From Peptoniphilus sp. BV3C26 (lineage in GTDB: Bacteria; Bacillota; Clostridia; Tissierellales; Peptoniphilaceae), in contig NZ_AWXB01000028.1 of NCBI RefSeq assembly GCF_000478985.1, forward strand, positions 1 to 38,418: DNA of 38,418 nt, written 5' to 3'. Below, piece by piece: positions 8,605 to 16,083 of this stretch. Made by a program: the position numbers and the translations under genes. Within the stretch, counting starts at the first letter, position 1. The number at the start of each line of letters is the position of its first letter. Below the pieces are notes generated by a model. The model saw nothing but the letters and a program-made list of their open reading frames with translations, was not told the origin of the DNA and ran no database searches.

Positions 8605-10275
8605 TTAAAAAAGTCCACTTATCCTTCCATTTTCATCAATATCCATATCAAGAGCAGCAGGATGCTTTGAAAGACCAGGCATGACCATTATATCTCCCGT
8701 TTCACAAACTATAAAACCTGCTCCCTTAGAAATCCTTACATCCTTTACTGTAATCTCAAAATTTTCAGGTGCATTTAAAAGTTTAGGGTTATCTGAAAAA
8801 GAGTATTGAGTCTTAGCCATACAAATAGGATATTTGTCTAAATTGTGATCTTTTAAATACTTTATCTCTTTTTTCGCCTTGGCAGTATAATTTACACCCC
8901 TTGCCCTGTAAATTTCCTCTGCAATCTTTTGAATCTTTTCTTCAATTTCTAAATTCACATCATAAAGAGGACTATAGTGAGACTCTTCCCTTTCCAAAGT
9001 TTCCTTTACGAGAATAGCCAAATCTTCAGCTCCCTTGCCACCTTCCATAAAGCCTGTGGTCTTTCTTGCCTCTATTCCTTCTTCTTTACACAAATTTATT
9101 AATTCATTGATTTCTTCCTCAGTATCACCTTCAAAAACATTTATAGCACAAATAAGAGGCACCTTAAATTTAAGCATATTTTCCATATGCCTTTTAGCGT
9201 TCTTAAAGCCCTCTCTAAGAGCCTCAATGTTTTTCTCAGACAATTTGTCCTTTTGAATGTTTCCATGCATCTTAAGGGCCCTTAGGGTGATTACAAGGAC
9301 ACTAAGATCAGGATGAAGATCCCCTATCCTACATTTTATGTCCATAAATTTTTCTCCGCCTAAATCAGCACCGAAACCTGCCTCCGTTACAAGGTAATCA
9401 TTTAAACTCAGACCAAGTTTTGTCGCCCTTATGGAATTGCAACCATGGGCAATATTTGCAAAAGGTCCCCCGTGAATTATTGCAGGATTATTTTCAAGAG
9501 TCTGAACTAAATTGGGTTTTATAGCATCTTTTAAAAGGACAGTCATAGCTCCTTGAGCCCCTAAATCCTTAACATAAAGAGGGCTGCCATCCTTCTTCTT
9601 TGCAAATATTATTTCTCCCAATCTTTTTTTCAAATCAGCTAAATCTTTGCTTAGGCAAAAAATCGCCATTACTTCACTGGCAACAGTAATCATAAAGTGG
9701 TCTTCCCTTGGATAACCCATGTTTTTACCGCCGAGGCCAACAACCACATTTCTTAAAGTCCTGTCGTTAATATCCAAAACCCTTCTTACAAAAATCTCCC
9801 TCTCATCAATTTCAAGGTCGTTTCCCTTTTCAATATGATTATCCACAAGAGCACAGAGCAAATTATTGGCAGCAGTTATAGCATGAAGATCTCCTGTAAA
9901 ATGTAAATTTATTTCTTCCATAGGCAGAACTTGAGAATATCCTCCCCCAGCAGCTCCACCCTTTATTCCGAAAACCGGTCCCAAGGAAGGCTCCCTTAAA
10001 GCACAGGCAGTCTTAAGACCAATCCTATTCATGCCTTCAGTAAGACCTATAGTAACAGTGGACTTTCCTTCCCCTGCAGGAGTGGGAGTAATGGCAGTTA
10101 CCAAAATTAATTTACCCTTTTTATTATTTTGAACTTTTTTATAAAATTCTTCCTTTATTTTTCCCTTATAATTTCCGTAGGGTTCTATGTATTCCTTGTT
10201 AATTCCCAGTTTTTCCCCAATTTCGTAAATATCTATAAGCTTAGCTTCTCTTGCTATTTCAATATCACTTTTCAT
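8605..10275 (-). CDS. fhs: Formate-tetrahydrofolate ligase
   Basis: 556 residues, the full length expected for this cytosolic enzyme, which makes 10-formyl-THF from formate, ATP and THF. The ATP-binding P-loop TPAGEGKST is at 65-73. The conserved GIKGGAAGGGYSQVLPMEEINLHFTGD region (about 103-130), the EAGFGADLGGEKF segment and the C-terminal PGLSKHPAA are all present. A strong AAGGAGGATTAAG site precedes the ATG. It forms an operon with fchA and feeds purine and methionine synthesis, or runs in reverse in amino-acid-fermenting anaerobes (family knowledge). Confidence 0.97.
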   Translation of the reverse strand: MKSDIEIAREAKLIDIYEIGEKLGINKEYIEPYGNYKGKIKEEFYKKVQNNKKGKLILVTAITPTPAGEGKSTVTIGLTEGMNRIGLKTACALREPSLGPVFGIKGGAAGGGYSQVLPMEEINLHFTGDLHAITAANNLLCALVDNHIEKGNDLEIDEREIFVRRVLDINDRTLRNVVVGLGGKNMGYPREDHFMITVASEVMAIFCLSKDLADLKKRLGEIIFAKKKDGSPLYVKDLGAQGAMTVLLKDAIKPNLVQTLENNPAIIHGGPFANIAHGCNSIRATKLGLSLNDYLVTEAGFGADLGGEKFMDIKCRIGDLHPDLSVLVITLRALKMHGNIQKDKLSEKNIEALREGFKNAKRHMENMLKFKVPLICAINVFEGDTEEEINELINLCKEEGIEARKTTGFMEGGKGAEDLAILVKETLEREESHYSPLYDVNLEIEEKIQKIAEEIYRARGVNYTAKAKKEIKYLKDHNLDKYPICMAKTQYSFSDNPKLLNAPENFEITVKDVRISKGAGFIVCETGDIMVMPGLSKHPAALDMDIDENGRISGLF

Positions 10276-10311
10276 CTTAATCCTCCTTTTTCTTAATATC
10301 TTATACCAGTA

Positions 10312-10338
10312 ATTTTATCATAAAAAAAGCTGTGTCAA
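10312..10338 (-). promoter_or_regulatory. Candidate promoter of fhs-fchA
   Basis: A perfect TTGACA (10333-10338) lies 15 bases upstream of TAAAAT (10312-10317), about 40 bases before the fhs ATG. The spacing is shorter than ideal. Confidence 0.4.
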
Positions 10339-10361
10339 ATTGTTGATTTAATTTTTGGCAA

Positions 10362-10391
10362 TAAAAAATCCATTGATTATTTTCAATGGAT
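10362..10391 (-). terminator. Terminator after the small membrane protein gene
   Basis: A 9-bp stem ATCCATTGA / TCAATGGAT is followed on the minus strand by T6. The stem sequence resembles the terminators at 12199-12229 and 14394-14425. Confidence 0.75.
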
Positions 10392-10401
10392 GCTTATAAC
10401 T

Positions 10402-10653
10402 TTATTCTTTATGCCTATTCTGACTTACCATATTTAAAAAACTTATACCTAAAAGGCAAAGAATTGAAAGCCACTTTTGTTTTTTATAAATAGCAAAAAG
10501 AGCCACCAATATTAATATCAATATGTAAAAATCTTTTTTTACTTCCGGACCAGAAAAATTCCCATTAGTTTTATATGATCTATAAATATTGAAAAGTGTT
10601 GCAAATATAAGTAAAATACCACCAATTAAAACAAAAATATATGAACTTCTCAT
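10402..10653 (-). CDS. Small membrane protein, unknown function
   Basis: 83 residues with three predicted membrane segments (about 4-24, 43-58 and 62-77) separated by short basic loops (RSYK, KKQK). I do not recognise a family. A good ribosome site (AAAGGAGT), its own candidate promoter and a downstream terminator make it a credible single-gene unit between fhs and rubrerythrin. No catalytic motif is visible. Confidence 0.65.
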   Translation of the reverse strand: MRSSYIFVLIGGILLIFATLFNIYRSYKTNGNFSGPEVKKDFYILILILVALFAIYKKQKWLSILCLLGISFLNMVSQNRHKE

Positions 10654-10677
10654 AGAAACTCCTTTCTTTTCAATTTC

Positions 10678-10706
10678 ATTTTAACAAAATTTAGGCCAAC
10701 TTACAA
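10678..10706 (-). promoter_or_regulatory. Candidate promoter of the small membrane protein gene
   Basis: TTGTAA (10701-10706), a 17-base spacer, and TAAAAT (10678-10683) lie about 25 bases upstream of the ATG. The matches are 4/6 and 5/6. Confidence 0.4.
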
Positions 10707-10762
10707 AGTTTTGTTAAATTTATAAAATTCAAAAAGTTTTTTTCAGCCATTTTTAACAAGTT

Positions 10763-10798
10763 AAAAAAATCAACCTGACTTTAATAAAATCAGGTTGA
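10763..10798 (-). terminator. Terminator after rubrerythrin
   Basis: A 9-bp perfect stem TCAACCTGA / TCAGGTTGA (10770-10778, 10790-10798) is followed on the minus strand by T7. It lies 30 bases past the rubrerythrin stop. Confidence 0.85.
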
Positions 10799-10828
10799 CC
10801 CTTTTAAAATAATATTGGCTTTTATCTA

Positions 10829-11422
10829 TTAATATTCTTCTTTAAATACTTGGAAATATCCTTGAGGATGAGCACATGCTGGGCAAACTTCCGGCGCTTC
10901 CTTGCCTTCATGAACATAGCCGCAGTTTAAGCATTTCCAAAGAACTACATGGTCTTTTTTAAATACTGTGCCTTTCTTAATATTTTCAGCAAGTTTTCTG
11001 TATCTCTTTTCGTGAGCTTCTTCAACTTCTCCAACTTCTTTAAATACATCAGCTATTTCATCATATCCTTCTTCTCTTGCAATTTTTTCAAATTCAGGAT
11101 ACATGGAAGAAGTTTCATGATGTTCTCCTTCTGCTGCTGCAATTAAGTTTGTATAAGTGTCTTTTTCATCAAAATGTACAGGGAATGAATCTGTAATTTC
11201 AACAGCTTCTGCATCACTTTGTTTGTTTAAAAATCTGTAAAATCTCTTTGCGTGTTCGTCTTCGTTTCTTGATGTTTCAAGGAAAATATCTCTTATTTGA
11301 ATATATTTTTCTTTTTCTGCTTGTTTTGCATAATATTTATATCTCATTGATGCTTGAGATTCTCCAGCAAAAGATTTCATAAGATTAACTAATGTTTTAC
11401 TTCCTTTTAATGATTTTTTCAT
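10829..11422 (-). CDS. rbr: Rubrerythrin (non-heme di-iron peroxidase)
   Basis: 197 residues; cytosolic peroxide-reducing protein of anaerobes. The N-terminal four-helix di-iron domain has ligands E21, E54xxH57, E98/E103 and E134xxH137. The C-terminal rubredoxin-like domain has CLNC (164-167) and CPAC (180-183). Domain order is that of classical rubrerythrin, not reverse rubrerythrin. The ribosome site is GGGAGGATT. A perfect 17-bp palindrome overlaps the likely -10, suggesting repression by a peroxide- or metal-sensing regulator (inference). It is a single-gene transcript. Confidence 0.95.
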   Translation of the reverse strand: MKKSLKGSKTLVNLMKSFAGESQASMRYKYYAKQAEKEKYIQIRDIFLETSRNEDEHAKRFYRFLNKQSDAEAVEITDSFPVHFDEKDTYTNLIAAAEGEHHETSSMYPEFEKIAREEGYDEIADVFKEVGEVEEAHEKRYRKLAENIKKGTVFKKDHVVLWKCLNCGYVHEGKEAPEVCPACAHPQGYFQVFKEEY

Positions 11423-11440
11423 AATAATCCTCCCATATTT

Positions 11441-11457
11441 TCGTATAATTTATACGA
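11441..11457 (-). promoter_or_regulatory. Palindromic operator overlapping the rubrerythrin promoter
   Basis: TCGTATAATTTATACGA is a perfect 8-1-8 palindrome 18 bases upstream of the rbr ATG. On the minus strand it contains TATAAA (11449-11454), 17 bases downstream of a weak -35 (ATGAGA). A 7-1-7 or longer AT-rich palindrome is the layout of PerR/Fur-type boxes, but the half-site is not the PerR consensus. Confidence 0.55.
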
Positions 11458-11570
11458 TTATCTTAACCATATCTCATATATACCCTTTAATTTTTTATAA
11501 ACAAACTTTTTAATCCATTTCCAACATTTGATTATCCTATTATCAAAAAAATTAAAAATTTTTTGATTTT

Positions 11571-12180
11571 TTTATTCGCCTTACGGCGATGGACCAATAG
11601 CAGATATTTGCAGAGCTTTAATCTTATGGACCCTGTACGGATAAAATTACCCTACATTTATGCGTGTGTTTTGTGGGTTGTAGGGACCGGTTTACCGGTC
11701 CGCCTATGTCACGTGGGAGAACAAACTCAACTTTTTTTATAAATATTTTTTTATGCTCTACATAAAGCATTTTTGTTTTATGTGTTCAATAAACTTTTTA
11801 TTTATATTTTTTCTTTTTCATTTCTTTTTTTGTTTTATTCGCCTTACGGCGCCGGACCAATAAATTGGTCCCTACATTGGGTTGCTGAGCTTTACTTTTA
11901 TGGATCCTGTACGGATAAAATTGTCACATTTATGCGTGTGTTTTGTGGGTTGTAGGGACCGGTTTACCGGTCCGCCTATGTCACGTGGGAGAACAAACTC
12001 AACTTTTTTTATAAATATTTTTTTATGCTCTACATAAAGCATTTTTGTTTTATGTGTTCAATAAACTTTTTATTTATATTTTTTCTTTTTCATTTTTTTT
12101 GTTTTATTCGCCTTACGGCGACGGACCAATAAATTGGTCCCTACAATGATTTTTAAATATTCAATAAATTGGTCCCTACA
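11571..12180 (+). repeat. Palindromic repeat tract I (two tandem 263/269-bp units plus a partial)
   Basis: This fills the gap between rbr and the ATP-grasp gene. Units begin at TTCGCC 11575, 11838 and 12107. Each starts with a CGCC-TTAC-GGCG hairpin, then GGACCAAT..., then GGACCGGTTTACCGGTCC (11684-11701, 11956-11973), a CACGTG, and an AT-rich filler with ATGCT...AGCAT. The third unit is truncated after GGACCAATAAATTGGTCC (12123-12140), and its last 19 bases are partly duplicated at 12162-12180. No gene is supported here; short frames crossing the units are by-products of the repeats. Confidence 0.85.
11853..11974 (+). mobile_element. MITE-like element, copy 1 (122 bp)
   Basis: It is bounded by CGGACCAATAAATTGGTCC followed by CTACA on the left and TGTAG followed by GGACCGGTTTACCGGTCCG on the right. 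These ends are imperfect inverted repeats of each other and each is also a palindrome. The interior has no coding frame. MITE status is inferred; target-site duplications are not resolved. Confidence 0.5.
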
Positions 12181-12198
12181 TTTGGTTTTATTTACAAT

Positions 12199-12229
12199 AA
12201 AAAATCCACTGGTTTTGCCAATGGATTTT
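12199..12229 (-). terminator. Terminator after the ATP-grasp gene
   Basis: Stem AAAATCCACTGG / CCAATGGATTTT with one mismatch and a short loop lies next to the stop, with T6 following on the minus strand. The other side is also T-rich, so it could act in both directions. Confidence 0.75.
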
Positions 12230-12239
12230 GTTTTGTTTT

Positions 12240-13436
12240 CTATTTTTTATATTTTATATAGGTCTTTATACTTGAAAGCCTTGCTCGCATATAGGCTAGG
12301 AATCTTTTTAAATTTTTGTCTTTTTCATACCACTGGGTAAATTCATATCCCCTTTTCAAGAGGGATTTTACCAATTCTTTTTTGTCCCCTGCTACATATT
12401 TTTTTGCTACAAGGGGGTCTACATAAAGCCAGGCTTTTTGACATCCTTCGTGGTAATAGGTTTCTAAATCTTTATTAAAAACCAAATCATCTACTAAAAA
12501 TTTTACAAAGTTGCAGCCTCCTGCGGTCATATAATAGGAGGACCTGCCTTGTCTTATGTTGATTTCAAAGACCTTATAAGTTTTTGACCTGTCGTCATAT
12601 TTTAAGTCAAAGTTTGCAAAGCCATGATAATTTATGGATTCCAAAAATTTTTCATAGGTTTTATATAGGTCCACGTCACTGTCTGTATATAAAAAGTCAT
12701 AGTTTCCAATTTCTTGTGGAAGGACTGCGTCTAATAGACACCTGCCCAGGCACATCATTTTAACTTTTCCTTTTTTATTTACATAGGCGTTTAAGACTGC
12801 CATTTTTTCAGGGCCACCTTCTATAAATTCTTGGGCAATCATAAGTCCTTTATAGCCTGCTTTATAAATTCTTTTAAGCTCCATGTTAAGTTCTTCTTTG
12901 TCGTGAATTTTATAGGCCTTTTTTTTGCCTTCAAAATGTAGGTGAACAAATTCTATGGAGTCATTGGCTTTTAGGGCAATTGGATAGGAGAATGGGATTT
13001 CAACCTCTCCATTGTCATACATTTTTTTATCTATAAGGTATGTTTTTGGATAGGGCAAATTTTCTTTTTGGCAAATTTCATAAAAATCTTTTTTATTTTC
13101 AAGAAGCTTTTGTTGGTCCAAGGTTACATAGTTAAATTCATAATAGTCTTTTAATATTTGATTATTTTTTGTGATTAAAGAGGTGTAGCCGTCAGAACAG
13201 GAGATTAAAATAAGTTTTTCTCCTTGTCTTGTTTTGGCAAAGTCTATTAAAGTTTTTAAAAAGACTTCTTCTTTTTCAAAGTCTGGGTTTGTTTTTACTT
13301 CTATAATTTTTGAATTTCTTGTATATATTAAGGGTTTTATTCCGAAGCAATAGGATTTTTTACCATATTCCTTATGAAAGGAACGGGCGACTCCGTAGGC
13401 ATTGGCATCGGTTCCTAAGATTACAGGTGTAAACAT
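12240..13436 (-). CDS. ATP-grasp ligase, possible D-amino-acid (cross-bridge) ligase
   Basis: 398 residues from the ATG at 13436, which has GGAGG upstream. An extra 14 codons to 13478 would cover the promoter and ribosome site. The N-terminus FTPVILGTDANAYGVARSFHKEYG is a pre-ATP-grasp fold. The central region has the nucleotide-binding lysine segment YPIALKAND and the IAQEFIEGG motif, and a late VFEINIRQGRSS segment carries metal-binding Glu and Asn. The whole resembles carbamoyl-phosphate-synthase-like ATP-grasp proteins and D-aspartate ligases that charge the peptidoglycan side chain. With sortase genes next door, a cross-bridge role is plausible but inferred. It is flanked by repeat tracts on both sides. 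Confidence 0.75.
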   Translation of the reverse strand: MFTPVILGTDANAYGVARSFHKEYGKKSYCFGIKPLIYTRNSKIIEVKTNPDFEKEEVFLKTLIDFAKTRQGEKLILISCSDGYTSLITKNNQILKDYYEFNYVTLDQQKLLENKKDFYEICQKENLPYPKTYLIDKKMYDNGEVEIPFSYPIALKANDSIEFVHLHFEGKKKAYKIHDKEELNMELKRIYKAGYKGLMIAQEFIEGGPEKMAVLNAYVNKKGKVKMMCLGRCLLDAVLPQEIGNYDFLYTDSDVDLYKTYEKFLESINYHGFANFDLKYDDRSKTYKVFEINIRQGRSSYYMTAGGCNFVKFLVDDLVFNKDLETYYHEGCQKAWLYVDPLVAKKYVAGDKKELVKSLLKRGYEFTQWYEKDKNLKRFLAYMRARLSSIKTYIKYKK

Positions 13437-13466
13437 ATTTCCTCCATCTTTTATTTTTATATTACA

Positions 13467-13475
13467 AGTATAGCA
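13467..13475 (-). promoter_or_regulatory. Candidate extended -10 promoter of the ATP-grasp gene
   Basis: The minus strand reads TGCTATACT, an extended -10, about 30 bases upstream of the ATG. No -35 is evident. The repeat tract begins just upstream. Confidence 0.4.
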
Positions 13476-13520
13476 CAATTGCTTGGATTGGATTTTATTT
13501 TATTTTATTCGCCTTCGCCG

Positions 13521-13582
13521 CCGGACCAATAGCAGATATTTGCAAATCTTTTGTGAGCTGTAGGGACCGGTTTACCGGTCCG
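13521..13582 (+). mobile_element. Short derivative of the MITE-like element (62 bp)
   Basis: It starts CGGACCAATAGCAGATATTTGC and ends with the GGACCGGTTTACCGGTCC palindrome. Relative to the 122-125 bp form, the left palindrome's second arm and much of the interior are missing. A near-identical copy is at 14257-14317 and a longer related copy at 11590-11702. Confidence 0.45.
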
Positions 13583-13853
13583 TGTGCGTTTGGTGAGAAA
13601 ACAAATTCAATATTTTTATAAAATTTTTTTAATGAATATTATTTTTATATTTATCTTTTTTCATTTTTTATTTTATTCGGCTGACGCCGCCGGACCAATA
13701 AATTGGTCCCTACATTCGGTTGCATGGGTTTTCTTTTGTGAAACCTCTTCTCATAAAATTACCCCACATTGGATTTTATATTCAATAAAAATTTTATTTT
13801 AATTTACATTTTATCGTTTTTTTATTTTATTTTATTTTGTTCGCCTTCGCCGC

Positions 13854-13978
13854 CGGACCAATAAATTGGTCCCTACATTCTGTTTCGGAGATTTAATCTT
13901 GTTAAACCTTTCCGCATAAATAAACTCTACATTCCCATGTGGGTTTTTGTGAGCTGTAGGGACCGGTTTACCGGTCCG
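13854..13978 (+). mobile_element. MITE-like element, copy 2 (125 bp)
   Basis: It has the same terminal palindromes as copy 1, with GGACCAATAAATTGGTCC at 13855-13872 and GGACCGGTTTACCGGTCC at 13960-13977. The interior differs from copy 1 but its length is kept. Confidence 0.5.
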
Positions 13979-14256
13979 TGTGCGTTTGGTGAGAAAACAA
14001 ATTCAATATTTTTATAAAATTTTTTTAATGAATATTATTTTTATATTTATCTTTTTTCATTTTTTATTTTATTTTATTCGGCTGACGCCGCCGGACCAAT
14101 AAATTGGTCCCTACATTCTGTTGCATGGGTTTTCTTTTGTGAAACCTCTTCTCATAAAATTACCCCACATTGGATTTTATATTCAATAAAAATTTTATTT
14201 TAATTTACATTTTATCGTTTTTTTTATTTTATTTTATTTTATTCGCCTTAAGTCAC

Positions 14257-14317
14257 CGGACCAATAGCAGATATTTGCAAATCTTTTGTGAGCTGTAGGG
14301 ACCGGTTTACCGGTCCG
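14257..14317 (+). mobile_element. Short derivative of the MITE-like element, second copy (61 bp)
   Basis: It matches the 13521-13582 element almost base for base, including AGCAGATATTTGC next to GGACCAAT and the right GGACCGGT palindrome. Confidence 0.45.
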
Positions 14318-14393
14318 TGTACGTTTGGTGAGAAAACAAATTTAATATTTTTATAAAATTTTTTTAATGAATATTATTTGTAATTTCCAATAA

Positions 14394-14425
14394 AAAATCC
14401 ATTGGTTCTATTTCCAATGGATTTT
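14394..14425 (-). terminator. Terminator of the pilus operon
   Basis: A 12-bp perfect stem AAAATCCATTGG / CCAATGGATTTT with an 8-nt loop is followed on the minus strand by a run of T. It lies 11 bases past the last sortase stop. Confidence 0.85.
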
Positions 14426-14435
14426 ATTTACATTT

Positions 14436-15272
14436 TTATTTTAATTTTTTTCTTCTCGGTTTTTTACCTCTTACTATATATTTGCACATATTTATGAATA
14501 CTATCAAAAGGCTTATCCAGCCTATAATTGTTATGGCGTATATTCCATATTTTAAATAGGAAACAGAACTTTCTTTTTGGTCTTTTGTTTCTTCTATAGT
14601 CTTTTCTTCATAAACTCTTTTTGCATTTACTAATAATCTTTTTGGCCTCGGCGGTCTTTTTGGATGGCAGGTAAGAAGACTTATCATATCCTGATCCTTT
14701 ATGGGCAGGATTTTTTCCCAATCTCCCGGCCCTATTATTTCCTTGTCAGACACTGCATATTTTAAAAGTCCCAGAGGGCTATCTATAAAAATTTCATCCC
14801 CAGGATTTAAGTCATCTATGTTATAAAAGAAAAGGTCTCCCCAGCCTCCTCTGTGACCAGCTATAACGGATCTGGTGGATTTTCCTCCTATAGGTAGACT
14901 TGTTCCTTCTACCTGTGCAACTCCCATTTTTAAATGTTTAAAACTTGCATCAAGATAGATTGGTTTTTTTAAATCTAATTTAGGAATTATAATGTAGGCA
15001 AAAATATCATCTTCTTTTAAGCCGTCAATGTTGTAAAAGGCCTTATAATCTTCATTTTGAAAGGGATCTATTATATTTCCTTCATTTTTTTCCACCTTTT
15101 CATTGTAAGATTCTATAGATGGATTCATGTGAGGTTTTTCATTTTGAAAAATTTTATATTTTCCATCAGCAGATATTTCCCTATAAGAAATTGAAGTAAA
15201 AGCTATAAGGGGCATAAGAATGCCCACAAGAACAAATAAATATCCTATAATTACTCTTAATTTTTTATTCAT
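14436..15272 (-). CDS. Class C-like sortase with atypical active-site segment
   Basis: 278 residues: an N-terminal membrane helix (about 7-28), the sortase barrel, and a C-terminal helix (about 240-262) with a basic tail, the class C layout. Catalytic residues are H140 (IAGHRG), C202 (SLLTCHP) and probably R212. A DPF lid motif at 69-71 is the class C plug. After the cysteine, the text reads HPKRPPRPKRLLVNAKR instead of the CTP(Y/I)MIN(S/T)HRL(L/I)VRGHR shared by its two neighbours, so its substrate choice may differ. It overlaps the upstream sortase by 8 bases, with AGGAGAAGG ahead of its ATG. It probably attaches or polymerises one of the pilins encoded upstream. Confidence 0.88.
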   Translation of the reverse strand: MNKKLRVIIGYLFVLVGILMPLIAFTSISYREISADGKYKIFQNEKPHMNPSIESYNEKVEKNEGNIIDPFQNEDYKAFYNIDGLKEDDIFAYIIIPKLDLKKPIYLDASFKHLKMGVAQVEGTSLPIGGKSTRSVIAGHRGGWGDLFFYNIDDLNPGDEIFIDSPLGLLKYAVSDKEIIGPGDWEKILPIKDQDMISLLTCHPKRPPRPKRLLVNAKRVYEEKTIEETKDQKESSVSYLKYGIYAITIIGWISLLIVFINMCKYIVRGKKPRRKKLK

Positions 15273-16083
15273 AGCGCCTTCTCCTAAATTTTTTATAAAT
15301 AAAGATTATTAACAGAACTATAATAAGAGTGAGAGCAGGCCAAATTACATCTTTAAAATTAAATTTCATTGCCTGTATAGGCTCATCAGGTTCCACATAA
15401 GGTATCCTATGTCCACGAACTAAAAGTCTGTGAGAATTTATCATGTAGGGCGTGCAGGTAAGAAGGGTCATAAGATCTTTTCCCTCTACAACTAAAACCG
15501 GTTCAAAGTCCCAAGGCTCCACTGTTAAAATTTGGTCCACCTTATAGGCTAAGGTTTCTTTAATGTTTGTAAAGTAAAAGACATCTCCCAATTTGAGCTT
15601 ATCCAGTTCCCTAAAAAGTTTAACTTGAGGAAGGCCTCTGTGAGCTGTAATAACTGCATGAGTATCTTGTCCTCCAATAGGAAGAGATGTCCCCTCCAAG
15701 TGGCCGCAGGCTCTCTGTAAAACATCTTCAGAAGTGCCGGCATACACGGGAATTCTTTGTTCAATCTTTGGAATATTTATAAAACCTATTTGCTCTTTTA
15801 ATTCCAACATTCTGGCATAGTTTGCAACACCCTCTTTTTCCCTTTCAGTGTAAGGGTCTGCCAGTCTTGAAGGATCTAAAGTTTCGTTATAAGCCTTGGC
15901 AAGGTCTATTCTTTTATTAATTTCTTCTTGAGAAAGCTCCGTCTTTGCTTCTTCAAAAACTTCTATGCGGTTGTTATTTTTTATAGTGTAATAATAATTG
16001 GAAATTATAGGATAGACGGCTATTAAAAGCCCTAAAATAAACATGCCTATAATTTTCCAATTTTTTTTAATTTTTCTTAACAT
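15265..16083 (-). CDS. Class C sortase (pilin polymerase)
   Basis: 272 residues; membrane-anchored transpeptidase joining pilin subunits. It has an N-terminal helix (about 10-32), a DPY lid at 76-78, H148 in ITAHRG, C210 in TLLTCTPYMIN, R219 in SHRLLVRGHR, and a C-terminal helix near 248-265. These are textbook class C features. It overlaps the upstream sortase by 17 bases and the downstream one by 8, so translation is likely coupled. Its pairing with one of the IPKTG, IPQTG or YPSTG substrates cannot be assigned from sequence. Confidence 0.93.
   Translation of the reverse strand: MLRKIKKNWKIIGMFILGLLIAVYPIISNYYYTIKNNNRIEVFEEAKTELSQEEINKRIDLAKAYNETLDPSRLADPYTEREKEGVANYARMLELKEQIGFINIPKIEQRIPVYAGTSEDVLQRACGHLEGTSLPIGGQDTHAVITAHRGLPQVKLFRELDKLKLGDVFYFTNIKETLAYKVDQILTVEPWDFEPVLVVEGKDLMTLLTCTPYMINSHRLLVRGHRIPYVEPDEPIQAMKFNFKDVIWPALTLIIVLLIIFIYKKFRRRRYE

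Larger units (their letters stand above)
13490..14380 (+). repeat. Palindromic repeat tract II
   Basis: Same family and orientation as tract I. GGACCAATAAATTGGTCC occurs at 13692-13709, 13855-13872 and 14093-14110; GGACCGGTTTACCGGTCC at 13564-13581, 13960-13977 and 14299-14316. Two nearly identical units of about 290 bp (13552-13845 and 13948-14247) lie 396 bp apart, and a third begins at 14290 and is cut short. The leading hairpin appears as CGGC-TGAC-GCCG at 13678-13689 and 14079-14090. No coding gene is supported. Confidence 0.85.

Noticed and set aside
11773-11955. Plus-strand frame of 60 residues, and similar frames at 12134-12340 and 13584-13802
   Set aside because: They run through the repeat palindromes (shared GPINWSLH-type translation of GGACCAATAAATTGGTCCC), have no ribosome site and no conserved protein features.
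13490-14380. CRISPR array
   Set aside because: Repeats recur, but their spacing is irregular (about 60-400 bp), intervening sequences are also repeated, and no uniform unique spacers or cas genes are present.
15549-15764. 71-residue minus-strand frame inside the second sortase
   Set aside because: It is a shifted frame within a gene with intact catalytic motifs, and has no features of its own.
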